Below, in pieces: positions 56,405 to 64,000 of a DNA stretch of 64,000 bases (within the stretch, counting starts at the first letter, position 1; every line of letters starts with the position of its first letter). A model generated the notes under the pieces. The model saw only the letters and a program-made list of their open reading frames with translations. It was not told the DNA's origin and did no database searches. Source of the stretch: Pseudomonas fluorescens. GTDB lineage: Bacteria > Pseudomonadota > Gammaproteobacteria > Pseudomonadales > Pseudomonadaceae. Position numbers and translations under genes: made by a program. The DNA lies in NCBI RefSeq assembly GCF_900636825.1, contig NZ_LR134318.1:3319501-3383500 (forward strand), given 5' to 3'.

Positions 56405-56734
56405 ATGAGAATCCAGGTATTGGCGCTGGCGGCCCTGCTGCTCGGCGGTTGCGGTACGATTCAAACAGTGGCGCGCGACGATCAGGCCGCCATCGATGAC
56501 CTCAAGAAACAAAAGAGTTATTGCGGGGCGGTGCCGAGGATCTACAGTGGCCTCGCCTATGACTTCTGCACGTTGAATGCGCCACTCGCTCCAGGTATCG
56601 ATGCAGATGACCACCGCAACGCGGCGATCCCGGTGGTACTGGTTGACGCGGTGGTGTCTGGTGCGCTCGATACCCTGCTGCTGCCCTACACGATTTATCG
56701 CCAGCAAGTGGACGGCAGCATCGTCATCAATTGA
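56405..56734 (+). CDS. YceK/YidQ-family lipoprotein
   Basis: 109 residues. Lipobox LLGGC with C16 acylated, then SYCGAVPRIYSGLAYDFC and a hydrophobic stretch VVLVDAVVSGALDTLLLPYTI, the usual pattern of the YceK/YidQ lipoproteins. Function unknown. A bidirectional terminator follows. Confidence 0.85.
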   Translation: MRIQVLALAALLLGGCGTIQTVARDDQAAIDDLKKQKSYCGAVPRIYSGLAYDFCTLNAPLAPGIDADDHRNAAIPVVLVDAVVSGALDTLLLPYTIYRQQVDGSIVIN

Positions 56735-56754
56735 ACCCGCACGTTCCTTCAGGC

Positions 56755-56787
56755 AACAAAAAACCCGCCGAAGCGGGTTTTTTGTTG
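56755..56787. terminator. Bidirectional Rho-independent terminator
   Basis: AAACCCGC and GCGGGTTT form a stem around CGAA (56761-56780), with A-rich and T-rich flanks on either side. It serves both the YceK-like gene (plus) and the Bax-inhibitor gene (minus). Confidence 0.9.
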
Positions 56788-56802
56788 TACCGGCAAAGAC
56801 AA

Positions 56803-57474
56803 TCAGTCGTCGCGGCTCATGATGCCGAAAATCTGCAACAGGCTGACGAACAGGTTGTAGATCGAGACATACAGGCTGATGGTCGCCATGATGTAGTTGC
56901 GCTCGCCGCCGTGAATGATGGCGCTGGTCTGGAACAGAATGCAGACCGACGAGAACAACACGAAACCTGCGCTGATCGCCAGTTGCAGGCCGCTGATCTG
57001 GAAAAAGAAGCTCGCCAGCGTTGCACCCAGCAGGACGAAGAAGCCAGCGGTGATGAAGCCACCGAGGAAGCTCATGTCCTTACGGGTGATCAGCACGTAA
57101 GCCGACAGGCCACCGAATACCAGGGCGGTCATGGCAAACGCCGAGCTGACCACTTCCGCGCCGCCCTGCATGCCCAGATAACGATTGAGGATCGGGCCAA
57201 GCAGGAAGCCCATGAAACCGGTCAACGCGAATGCGGACACCAGGCCCCACGCTGAATCACGGAGTTTGTTGGTGAGGAAGAACAGCCCATAGAAGCCGAT
57301 CAGCACCACGAAGATATTCGGGTAGCCAACGCGCATCTGCTGCGCGACGAATGCCATCACGCCGCTGAATGCGAGGGTCAGTGCCAGTAGGCCGTAAGTG
57401 TTGCGCAGGACGCGGCTAACCTCTAGCTGCTCAGCCTGCACGCTGTTATTAACTGCGTAATCCTGTTCGCGCAT
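56803..57474 (-). CDS. Bax inhibitor-1 (YccA/YbhL) family membrane protein
   Basis: 223 residues with seven hydrophobic helices (TYGLLALTLAFSGVMAFVA and onward) and the family C-terminus ATISLYVSIYNLFVSLLQIFG. YccA-type proteins interact with the FtsH protease, and other members act as pH-sensitive Ca2+ leak channels. Monocistronic. Confidence 0.93.
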   Translation of the reverse strand: MREQDYAVNNSVQAEQLEVSRVLRNTYGLLALTLAFSGVMAFVAQQMRVGYPNIFVVLIGFYGLFFLTNKLRDSAWGLVSAFALTGFMGFLLGPILNRYLGMQGGAEVVSSAFAMTALVFGGLSAYVLITRKDMSFLGGFITAGFFVLLGATLASFFFQISGLQLAISAGFVLFSSVCILFQTSAIIHGGERNYIMATISLYVSIYNLFVSLLQIFGIMSRDD

Positions 57475-57551
57475 GGCGACACTCCTGTTGGTTTGAAACG
57501 TTCAGTCGCAAAGATCATAACAGACGCCCTGTAACAAGCCATGGAGAGAGT

Positions 57552-57579
57552 TTGACAGTGTGTTTCATTCAGGTATTAT
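57552..57579 (+). promoter_or_regulatory. Sigma-70 promoter of tRNA-Ser
   Basis: A perfect TTGACA (57552-57557), a 16-base spacer and TATTAT (57574-57579), followed by a GC-rich discriminator GGCGCCCGC that is typical of stringently controlled stable-RNA promoters. Confidence 0.85.
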
Positions 57580-57596
57580 GGCGCCCGCAACGCAAC

Positions 57597-57684
57597 GGAG
57601 GTGTGGCCGAGTGGTTTAAGGCAACGGTCTTGAAAACCGTCGACTGTAACAGGTCCATGAGTTCGAATCCCATCGCCTCCGCCA
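57597..57684 (+). tRNA. tRNA-Ser (anticodon UGA)
   Basis: 88 bases including the encoded CCA. The acceptor stem GGAGGTG pairs with CGCCTCC; the anticodon loop is CTTGAAA between ACGGT and ACCGT, giving anticodon TGA. A long variable arm (class II) and GTTCGAATCCC as the T arm are present. Confidence 0.97.
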
Positions 57685-57692
57685 TATTTGAT

Positions 57693-57726
57693 ACGACAAA
57701 GCCCTGATTATTCAGGGCTTTGTCGT
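57693..57726 (+). terminator. Terminator after tRNA-Ser
   Basis: ACGACAAAGCCCTGA and its exact complement TCAGGGCTTTGTCGT form a 15-bp stem with loop TTAT, nine bases after the tRNA CCA end. Confidence 0.8.
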
Positions 57727-58183
57727 TTCCGGGATTCGTGATTTGCACTCACCGTTCTCGGAATCATCGCCGCATCTTTTCGACCATCTCCGCGACCTTC
57801 CCTCCTCCCGCTCTGATTTCGCTGGTTCATCTTCGGCACATAGGGTCTGCCTTCAACAGACAGTTTTGCGGTCAGAAGCTGCCCATCGCGATCAGAAACG
57901 TTTGACGACAACGCGTTGCTCTCGCAGTCTGCTTTGCCCCTATTCTTCACTAGGCTCCCTATGTCATTCGCAACCGTAGTGCTGCTTGACTCCTGGCCAC
58001 AGCCAAATACGTCGCCCGAACCCATCGTGTTTGCCACGGACACGCAGCTATGTTTACGGCATTGCACCGCTGGGGAAGAAATAGCTGTAATCCATTTTCC
58101 CCTGGTTAAAAAATTCAGTTCGGCTCACCAAACGACGCACCCCGCTCAGCCAAAAAGGATTCACACCGAATCAGGGACGATGA
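57727..58183. other. 457-bp non-coding or degraded stretch after tRNA-Ser
   Basis: No gene I can support. A 119-codon open frame on the minus strand (57708-58067) lacks a ribosome site and has low-complexity polar content, so I read it as chance or remnant. The base composition is less GC-rich than the flanks. Confidence 0.5.
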
Positions 58184-58630
58184 ATGAAACCAATCGAAAT
58201 TCAACACATCACTCACCTGCCGGCGGAAGTTCTTACTTTGGAGAAACAGGCAGTTGCAGAAGGGTTCAGATTTCTGACGCGCCTGATTTCGGAATGGCAT
58301 TCACGAAAGAATCGCTTCAACGCGCCCGGTGAATGTCTCATGGCAGCGTATTCGAACCAGCAACTGATAGGAATCGGAGGCCTATCAGTTGATCCCTTTA
58401 CTCAAACCAATACCGCAAGGCTACGGCGACTGTACGTAGCGCCTGCGGCAAGAAATCAACATGTCGGTCACGCGCTGGTAAAGGAGTTGGTTGCACACGC
58501 CGCTCTTCACTTTCAGAAGGTGCGTCTTTCTACCGATACTTCTAAAGGCGATGCGTTTTACCTGCGCTGCGGCTTCATGCGAACAAAAGACGCCCATGCC
58601 ACCCACATCATGGAGCTGGTCAACACCTGA
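58184..58630 (+). CDS. GNAT-family N-acetyltransferase
   Basis: 148 residues. The acetyl-CoA motif region is LRRLYVAPAARNQHVGHALVKEL (about 85-107), where the usual R/Q-x-x-G-x-G/A reads RNQHVGHA. AFYLRCGFMRT follows. Substrate unknown. The start ATG has GGGACG about ten bases upstream. It is the first gene of the atypical patch after tRNA-Ser. Confidence 0.85.
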   Translation: MKPIEIQHITHLPAEVLTLEKQAVAEGFRFLTRLISEWHSRKNRFNAPGECLMAAYSNQQLIGIGGLSVDPFTQTNTARLRRLYVAPAARNQHVGHALVKELVAHAALHFQKVRLSTDTSKGDAFYLRCGFMRTKDAHATHIMELVNT

Positions 58631-58759
58631 CCCGGCAGCTTGCGACCAATAGCGGATACTCATGAACGATCGCTTCCGACCCCATTTCGCTCTTCTACCT
58701 ATGTAGGGGCGATTCTTTTATAGTCTTGATCCTGACGAAAGTAAAAAAGGACGTTTTCA

Positions 58760-59488
58760 GTGTTAAAAGTCTCTATTAATACATGTTTCGCTATTACTTC
58801 TATTTTTTTGGTAGCCCTCGCAAACGCAAGCAACTTTAAAATATCCGAAGAAAGTGAAGCTCTGTACTTCAAAGCGCTACCTTACCTAGTGAAAGTTGAT
58901 GAGCTGACTAGCAATTTGTACGCTGCTCGTGATCAGTTACCTATCAACGAGAAATTTCCTGCACAAAAGAAACAACAATATAAGGATGAAGTGCAAGCGC
59001 TTCTAAAGGAGGGAATGCCTTTGCTCAAGCGCTCAGCTGACGATGGCAACCCAGCTGCACAGTATCGCCTAGCATTTTTGTCGTCGAGCGTTCAACTTTC
59101 CGAGGAAGAAGCCTGCACCCTGCTGAGGGCCAGTTTGAGCAATGGATTTACTCCGGCGGGTGTAGAGATGTTTTTCAAATGCTCCGATGAGGTTAAAACG
59201 CCTAGGTTCCGCTCACTCATCGAGGCACTGCCTAAAAATGAAACTATTTATAAAAAATACTACCCTCAACCGACAATGCTACCGACATGCGATATCTTCG
59301 GCGTTAGACCGCCTATGTTCACGATCATATCGCTAGACGAAAGAAGCTTTCGCGCCAACCTTTTTATGCGCTTATCGGTTCAAATGTCGACGCCAAACCT
59401 TAAACAAGAACAGCTCATGTATCTCAACAAAGCCGCCGAGAATGGGTGCGCCGACGCAATGGTGTGGCTAAATTCTCGTCGAATGTGA
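58760..59488 (+). CDS. Exported Sel1-like repeat protein
   Basis: 242 residues from GTG 58760, with AAAAAAGGACG upstream. Signal peptide SINTCFAITSIFLVALANASN. Helical repeats resembling Sel1/TPR occur (LKRSADDGNPAAQYRLAFL; YLNKAAENGCADAMVWLN). Codon use is clearly more AT-rich than in the neighbours, suggesting recent acquisition. Precise function unknown. Confidence 0.75.
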   Translation: MLKVSINTCFAITSIFLVALANASNFKISEESEALYFKALPYLVKVDELTSNLYAARDQLPINEKFPAQKKQQYKDEVQALLKEGMPLLKRSADDGNPAAQYRLAFLSSSVQLSEEEACTLLRASLSNGFTPAGVEMFFKCSDEVKTPRFRSLIEALPKNETIYKKYYPQPTMLPTCDIFGVRPPMFTIISLDERSFRANLFMRLSVQMSTPNLKQEQLMYLNKAAENGCADAMVWLNSRRM

Positions 59489-59498
59489 AGCGTCTTTC

Positions 59499-59675
59499 GT
59501 GAGTTACGAAAGTCTGATCGAGTTGAATGCCGAGGAGCTGCGTGACTACCGTGGCTTGGGTTGGCTATCCATTCAGCATCTGGCTAATCGAATCAACTAC
59601 TTCCTCGGTGATTACAACGACAGAAAAATCACAGGGCCATTGCTTGAAACAGCCATTCAGGCATCGAAGCTCTAG
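59499..59675 (+). CDS. Small orphan ORF, hypothetical or remnant
   Basis: 58 codons from GTG 59499 to TAG 59673-59675; begins Val-Ser-Tyr-Glu-Ser-Leu-Ile-Glu and contains GLGWLSIQHLANRINYFLG. GAAG lies about ten bases before the GTG. Composition looks protein-like, so it may be a small gene or the tail of a lost one. No family recognised. Confidence 0.4.
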   Translation: MSYESLIELNAEELRDYRGLGWLSIQHLANRINYFLGDYNDRKITGPLLETAIQASKL

Positions 59676-59732
59676 TTATCTCAAGGCGCTTGGTTAATGT
59701 CAGTCCGCATGCATTTAGACGACCACGAACCG

Positions 59733-59757
59733 AAAAACCGTCAGCAATGACTGACGG
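59733..59757 (-). terminator. Terminator of the LysR gene
   Basis: CCGTCAG and CTGACGG pair around CAATGA; on the minus strand the stem is followed by TTTTTCGG. It lies about 120 bases after the LysR stop. The rest of the 200-bp gap shows nothing. Confidence 0.65.
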
Positions 59758-59875
59758 CTCCTCGCCGATTGCTACCCATCGCAACAGTCGCGTCACCGGC
59801 AGGCAATGTGAATGGACAAAAGGGACGATAACGACAGATCAAAACCCCTACAGCCTCAAAACCCCTGCAGACAAG

Positions 59876-60793
59876 CTATCCGCCTGAGCTCTCGGCGAGC
59901 TGCCGTTCCGCCCGCAGAAAGTCGACAAACGCCCTGAGCGGCGAAGGCATGTGACGGCGTCCGTGGTAGTAAAGAAACGGACCGTCGAAGGCCTGCCACC
60001 AGTCCTCGAGAATCGGCACCAGTCGACCATCGGACAGCGGCTCGCGCAGGAAATCCTCGAAGGTATAGACGATGCCCAACCCGTTGATGGCCGAACGAAC
60101 TTTCAAATCGTGCGACGATGTCAGCAGTTGCCCTTGTGGCGGGATACGCACAATACGGCCGTCTCGATGGAACTCGAACACGCCCACTTTTCCACTCTCG
60201 AAGCGATGGCCAAGCAAGTCATGGCCCGGCAGTTCTTCGGGCTCAGTGGGCGTCCCACGTTCAGCCAGATAGCGCGGGGCGGCTGCCGCAACGAAGCGCT
60301 GGCGACGCGGGCCGATGGGCACGGCGATCATGTCCTTGGCCAGGCTCTCTTCATAGCGCACGCCGGCGTCATACCCACCAGCGTTGACGTCGACAAAGGC
60401 GTTGTCCATGACGACTTCGACGCTGATCCCAGGATAAAGACGCAGAAAACGCGCCAGCAGGTCGGGCAAAACAAAGCGTGCCACCGGCACTGGCACATTG
60501 AGCTTCAGCGTACCGACCGGGCGCTGAGGGTCGTCGTCCAGATCGTTGAAAGCGGCGTCGATTTCTAGCAAGGCCGGGCGCAGGCGCTCGAGCAATCGCT
60601 CGCCGGCCGCCGTCGGCGTGACGCTGCGAGTGGTTCGATTGAGCAGCCGCAAGCCCAGGTCGCCTTCCAGCCGACGTATGCAGTCGCTTAGCGACGACGC
60701 GGACAGACCCCGCTTCTGCGCGGCGGCACGAAATCCCCCCGCCTCGACCACCGCAGCAAAGATCGATACATCGGTAAGGTTCGGTTTTCGCAT
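59876..60793 (-). CDS. LysR-family regulator
   Basis: 305 residues from ATG 60793, with GGAGGAAG before it. An HTH (FAAVVEAGGFRAAAQKRGLSASSLSDCIRRLE, residues about 10-45) and a LysR substrate-binding domain (residues 90-295). Divergent from the SDR gene at 60939, which it probably controls. The group resembles DsdC/AaeR-type regulators with an N-terminal MRKPNLTDV. Confidence 0.92.
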   Translation of the reverse strand: MRKPNLTDVSIFAAVVEAGGFRAAAQKRGLSASSLSDCIRRLEGDLGLRLLNRTTRSVTPTAAGERLLERLRPALLEIDAAFNDLDDDPQRPVGTLKLNVPVPVARFVLPDLLARFLRLYPGISVEVVMDNAFVDVNAGGYDAGVRYEESLAKDMIAVPIGPRRQRFVAAAAPRYLAERGTPTEPEELPGHDLLGHRFESGKVGVFEFHRDGRIVRIPPQGQLLTSSHDLKVRSAINGLGIVYTFEDFLREPLSDGRLVPILEDWWQAFDGPFLYYHGRRHMPSPLRAFVDFLRAERQLAESSGG

Positions 60794-60938
60794 CAGTGCT
60801 TCCTCCGCAGGGTGCTCACTGTACGCCATGCCGTACGGGCCATCCAACAATGCCCGACTTATCCTCGCGCACTCGTACATCGATACTGCTCACTCGCCCC
60901 GACAACCGGGAACCTACAACGCGAACGAGAATTCACCG

Positions 60939-61985
60939 ATGAGCCATTCACCCGCTACGTCGAACAGTACAGCGACGCAACGCATCCTCAAGGCCGCCCG
61001 AACGCTGTTCGCCAGTACCGCCTTGGCCGGCACGCTGGCTGCACAAGCTACTCCCCGAACAGAGCCGAAGCCGGACTGGTCAACCCACGACATGCCCAGC
61101 CAGACAGGCCGCATCGTGCTGGTGACCGGAGGGACCAGCGGCATGGGCTATGAAGACGCGCTGGCCCTGGCACGAGCCGGTGCTGAGGTGATCATCGCCG
61201 CACGCAACCCCGAGCGCGGCCGCGAAGCGATTGCAAACATCAAACAAGCCGTGCCCGAGGCGCGCGTGCAATTCGAAACGCTGGATCTTGCCGATCTGAA
61301 ATCCGTGCGCGACCTCGCCAACCGCCTGCAAGGGCGCCTGCCGAGGCTCGACGTTCTCATCAACAACGCCGCGATCATGTCGCCGCCGGTTCGAGGCGTT
61401 TCGGCCGACGGCTACGAGATGCAGCTGGCGACCAATTACCTGGGGCATTTCGCCTTGACTGGCCTGCTGATGCCGCTGCTGCGCAAAAGCGACGATGGTC
61501 GCGTGGTCAGCCTGTCGAGCATCGCCGCAGGGCGCGCAGTCCTGAACTTCGATGACCTGCAGGCCGAGCGCGATTACGACCCTTTCGCCACCTACAGCCA
61601 ATCGAAACTGGCGGTTCTCAAGTGGAGTATTGATCTGCAGCAGCGCAGCGATGCCGCCGGTTGGGGGATACGCAGCATCGCCGCTCACCCCGGCGTTGCC
61701 GTCACCGAGCTGATCGCCCGTGGGCCTGGCCTGGAGAGTAAATTCGGCAAACAATGGGCTGTGGAGCGCGACATGTATCATTCCGCAGCGCAGGGCGCGC
61801 TACCCACGCTGTATGCAGCGACGGCGCTGGAGGCTGTTGGCGGCGCCTACTATGGACCGACCGGAGATAACGAGAAGCGCGGGCCGCTGGGCTTCGCCAA
61901 GATGCCTGCGGCCGCTGCCGATCGCTCGAACTCCGCCGCGCTGTGGCAAATTTCCGAGCGGCTGACCGGCGTCACCTACCGCTGA
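60939..61985 (+). CDS. SDR oxidoreductase with an exported-type N-terminal extension
   Basis: 348 residues. The SDR core runs from about residue 55, with VLVTGGTSGMGYEDA, LINNAAIMSPP and the catalytic YSQSKLAVLKW. The first 50 residues contain a positively charged stretch and hydrophobic helix LFASTALAGTLAAQATP, similar to a signal peptide or anchor, which is unusual for an NAD(P)H-dependent SDR. The residues otherwise fit the retinol dehydrogenase-like group. Start at ATG 60939; no strong RBS seen. Confidence 0.85.
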   Translation: MSHSPATSNSTATQRILKAARTLFASTALAGTLAAQATPRTEPKPDWSTHDMPSQTGRIVLVTGGTSGMGYEDALALARAGAEVIIAARNPERGREAIANIKQAVPEARVQFETLDLADLKSVRDLANRLQGRLPRLDVLINNAAIMSPPVRGVSADGYEMQLATNYLGHFALTGLLMPLLRKSDDGRVVSLSSIAAGRAVLNFDDLQAERDYDPFATYSQSKLAVLKWSIDLQQRSDAAGWGIRSIAAHPGVAVTELIARGPGLESKFGKQWAVERDMYHSAAQGALPTLYAATALEAVGGAYYGPTGDNEKRGPLGFAKMPAAAADRSNSAALWQISERLTGVTYR

Positions 61986-62043
61986 CCGCCAAGGCACGGG
62001 CAAGCCCCGCGCGATTGCCTCGACACTCCTACAGGAGCGCAAC

Positions 62044-63354
62044 ATGGATATGTCCCTTCTCGCCCGCCGCACGAGCGCCATCATCAATGCCGAGGCGCAC
62101 GAGCTGCGCCCTGCGCTCCATGGGTTTCTGCTGTTCGTTTGCCTGTTCGCCGGCTATTTCATGCTCCGTCCGATCCGCGAATCGATGGGCATCACTGCCG
62201 GCGTCGAGAACTTGCAGTGGCTGTTCACCGCGACCTTCTTCGTCATGCTGGCAGCCGTTCCGCTGTTCGCCTGGCTCAGCGCACGCGTGCCGCGCCTGCA
62301 TTTCGTGGACTGGGTGTACGGTTTTTTCTGCGCCAACCTGCTGTTGTTCGCCGCCTTATTCCTGGGCGAGGAAAGCCCGTGGCTGGCGCGAGTGTTTTAC
62401 GTCTGGATATCGGTCTACAACCTGTTTGTCGTATCGGTCGCCTGGAGCCTGATGGCCGATGTATTCGACAGTGCCCAGGCCAAACGCCTGTTCGCTTTCA
62501 TCGCGGCGGGCGCCAGCGTCGGCGGCCTGAGTGGCCCGGCGCTGAGCGCCTTGCTGATCGGTCCGCTGGGCGAGTCCGGCCTGATGCTGTTGGCCGCTGT
62601 TCTGCTGGGCGCTGCGATGTTGTTCAAGCGCAAGTTGATGCGTTGGCGTAACCAGGGTGGCGCAGGACGCCCCGATGCCGCGCCGAGTGAAAGCCCTCGC
62701 AGGCCGTTGCCGGGCAATCCCTTCAGCGGTATGACGGCCATTTTGAAATCACCTTATCTCTTTGGCATCTGCGGCTTCGTGGTGCTGCTGGCCACGGTCA
62801 CCACTTTCCTCTACTTCGAGCAGGCACGGGTCGTCGCCGAACACTTCCCGGACCGCGAGTCGCAGGTGCGGGTGTTCGGCATCATCGACTTTGTCGTGCA
62901 GGCAGGCGCCCTGCTATGTCAGGTGTTCATCACTGGACGCGTCGCCCAAAAACTGGGCGTCGGCGTGCTGTTGGCGATGGTGCCGCTGGTCATGTGCGCG
63001 GGGTTTATCGGGCTGATCTCCGCCCCCAGCTTCGGCCTGATCGCCGCGCTGATGATCGTGCGCCGCATCGGTGAGTACGCCTTCGTGCGCCCAGGCCGGG
63101 AGATGCTGTTTGCCCCGCTCGATGCCGAAAGCAAGTACAAGGCAAAGAACGTCATCGACACCGTGGTCTACCGCGCCGGTGACGCCATCAGTGCCTGGGC
63201 AAAAAGCGCCCTGGACGCGCTCGGCCAAGGTGCAGGCATGGCTGCGCTGGTCGGCGCGTTGTGTGCCCTGCTGTGGGGTTTGCTGGGATGGCGGCTCGGC
63301 GAACGGGCGGATCGACGATCCAGTGTGTCGCCAGCGCGGCAAACCCCCGCCTAG
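62044..63354 (+). CDS. MFS-type transporter, ADP/ATP translocase (TlcA)-like
   Basis: 436 residues with about 12 helices. The start (GFLLFVCLFAGYFMLRPIRESMG) and central FGIIDFVVQAGALLCQ match the NTP/NDP-exchange transporter group of the MFS. AKNVIDTVVYRAGDAISAW is the most conserved stretch. In intracellular bacteria such proteins import ATP; in free-living species the substrate is unknown. It follows the SDR gene by 58 bp. Confidence 0.82.
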   Translation: MDMSLLARRTSAIINAEAHELRPALHGFLLFVCLFAGYFMLRPIRESMGITAGVENLQWLFTATFFVMLAAVPLFAWLSARVPRLHFVDWVYGFFCANLLLFAALFLGEESPWLARVFYVWISVYNLFVVSVAWSLMADVFDSAQAKRLFAFIAAGASVGGLSGPALSALLIGPLGESGLMLLAAVLLGAAMLFKRKLMRWRNQGGAGRPDAAPSESPRRPLPGNPFSGMTAILKSPYLFGICGFVVLLATVTTFLYFEQARVVAEHFPDRESQVRVFGIIDFVVQAGALLCQVFITGRVAQKLGVGVLLAMVPLVMCAGFIGLISAPSFGLIAALMIVRRIGEYAFVRPGREMLFAPLDAESKYKAKNVIDTVVYRAGDAISAWAKSALDALGQGAGMAALVGALCALLWGLLGWRLGERADRRSSVSPARQTPA

Positions 63355-63400
63355 CGTTCAAGGGTCATGGAGAGAGAGCGGAAGCGCCGCCCTCTCTGCA

Positions 63401-63853
63401 TCACCAAGCACCCGTCCCACAAGGGTTCTCTTTCGAGTTGTAAGGCTTGGTCAGCTTACTCAGCCCTTTGGCAGGAATCTGACTGGACAGACCTTCAGCC
63501 TTCAACTCAATAGTTTTTGCCTTGCGCATCGCAGTCCAAAATTCAGGAAAATTTCCGGAACAGGCGTTGCACTCGACATAAAAAGGATTGCTGTACTCGA
63601 CACCGTCAACGATAACGTCGAAACCGCCTTTATCGTTGTGCGAGTAGAACTCTTTACCCGCAATCGTTGCCGAGCCGCTTACCGGGCTCATTTCGTCATT
63701 CTCATCACAGGCGAAGTTCAGGTAACTTTTCGCCTCATCGCCAACATAGAATTCAGTCTTTCCCTGGCCCCAGCCAGTTTGCCATTCGTTGGTTGCGGCT
63801 GTAGCTGAAACACTGACCAAAGAAATCAAAATCGCAAATGCAGCCTTGTTCAT
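63401..63853 (-). CDS. Exported hypothetical protein
   Basis: 150 residues with a signal peptide (AAFAILISLVSVSATAAT). The mature part has three cysteines in YLNFACDENDEMS and VECNACSGNFPEFW and a fourth near the C-terminus (ENPCGTGAW), possibly two disulfides. No family recognised with certainty. It converges with the transporter gene. A partial hairpin with AAAACCCGAC/GGCCGGGC bases lies at about 63940-63968. Confidence 0.7.
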   Translation of the reverse strand: MNKAAFAILISLVSVSATAATNEWQTGWGQGKTEFYVGDEAKSYLNFACDENDEMSPVSGSATIAGKEFYSHNDKGGFDVIVDGVEYSNPFYVECNACSGNFPEFWTAMRKAKTIELKAEGLSSQIPAKGLSKLTKPYNSKENPCGTGAW

Positions 63854-64000
63854 ATCTATTTCCCTATCACGCTTAGCTGGCCAAATGATGCCAAAGCAAT
63901 CCTACACGGATATTTTGGGAAAATTGAATGCCCATATGAAAAACCCGACGCGGTGGCCGGGCTTTCAAAAGACAACTGAATCTGACCTCCTGAAAAAATA

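Noticed and set aside
57708..58067. 119-codon minus-strand frame downstream of tRNA-Ser
   Set aside because: It overlaps the tRNA terminator hairpin, lacks a ribosome site and shows no recognisable domain.
57660..59880. Attachment-site repeat of the tRNA-Ser 3' end
   Set aside because: I looked for a second copy of the tRNA 3' terminal bases in the downstream region and did not see one; no integrase gene is present.

Overview
The window is a piece of a Pseudomonas chromosome, most likely from the P. fluorescens group. The case rests on the protein content (complete muxABC-opmB efflux operon, CcoG, Pseudomonas-type lipoproteins, a DUF3203-like protein), on uniformly GC-rich codon use, and on many copies of the fluorescens-group REP palindromes. 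No rRNA, CRISPR array, prophage or complete insertion sequence is visible. One tRNA gene (Ser, UGA) is present.

Layout. 1-6.9 kb: a truncated MgtC gene, a small DUF3203-like gene, ccoG, a MocR-type regulator, a short-chain dehydrogenase and a MHYT-GGDEF-EAL signalling protein. 7.2-16.3 kb (minus): muxA-muxB-muxC-opmB, a tripartite RND pump with two permeases. 16.5-17.7 kb: tpx and a YciI-like gene. 18.0-35.2 kb (plus): two outer-membrane barrel proteins around a tiny exported protein, then a tightly overlapped MoxR / DUF58 / DUF4381 / VWA / VWA-TPR / BatD set that runs into a periplasmic HAD phosphatase, a periplasmic sulfatase, a membrane-bound spermidine-synthase-like protein and, after an inverted lipoprotein gene, an eight-haem cytochrome with TPRs. 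35.3-39.1 kb: a membrane protein of unknown role, a small conserved protein, an Asp/Glu racemase and a LysR regulator. 39.2-48.3 kb (minus): nine genes resembling the P. aeruginosa phdA-pdtB-exbB2-exbD2-tonB4 locus (Phd-like/transposase-like chimera, TpsB transporter, ExbB fused to DUF2341 and LamG-like domains, ExbD, TonB, porin, coiled-coil protein, YbjN-like protein, parvulin). No TpsA exoprotein gene lies beside it. 48.7-57.5 kb: GapN-like dehydrogenase, a DUF3302-HlyD-FUSC efflux set, an OafA/SGNH acyltransferase, an EamA exporter divergent from an Lrp regulator, a YceK-like lipoprotein and a Bax-inhibitor-1 protein. 57.6-64 kb: tRNA-Ser followed by a patch of atypical composition (GNAT, a Sel1-like exported protein, a small orphan ORF), then a LysR/SDR divergent pair, an ADP/ATP-translocase-like transporter and a periplasmic hypothetical.

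Two clusters stand out. One is the MoxR-VWA-HAD-sulfatase-cytochrome cluster, which looks like a maturation module joined to periplasmic enzymes. The other is the TPS/TonB cluster with an unusual ExbB fusion and no TpsA. REP elements have also entered two genes of the MoxR operon without breaking frame. In one of them, the BatD gene, the REP encodes part of the signal peptide region.
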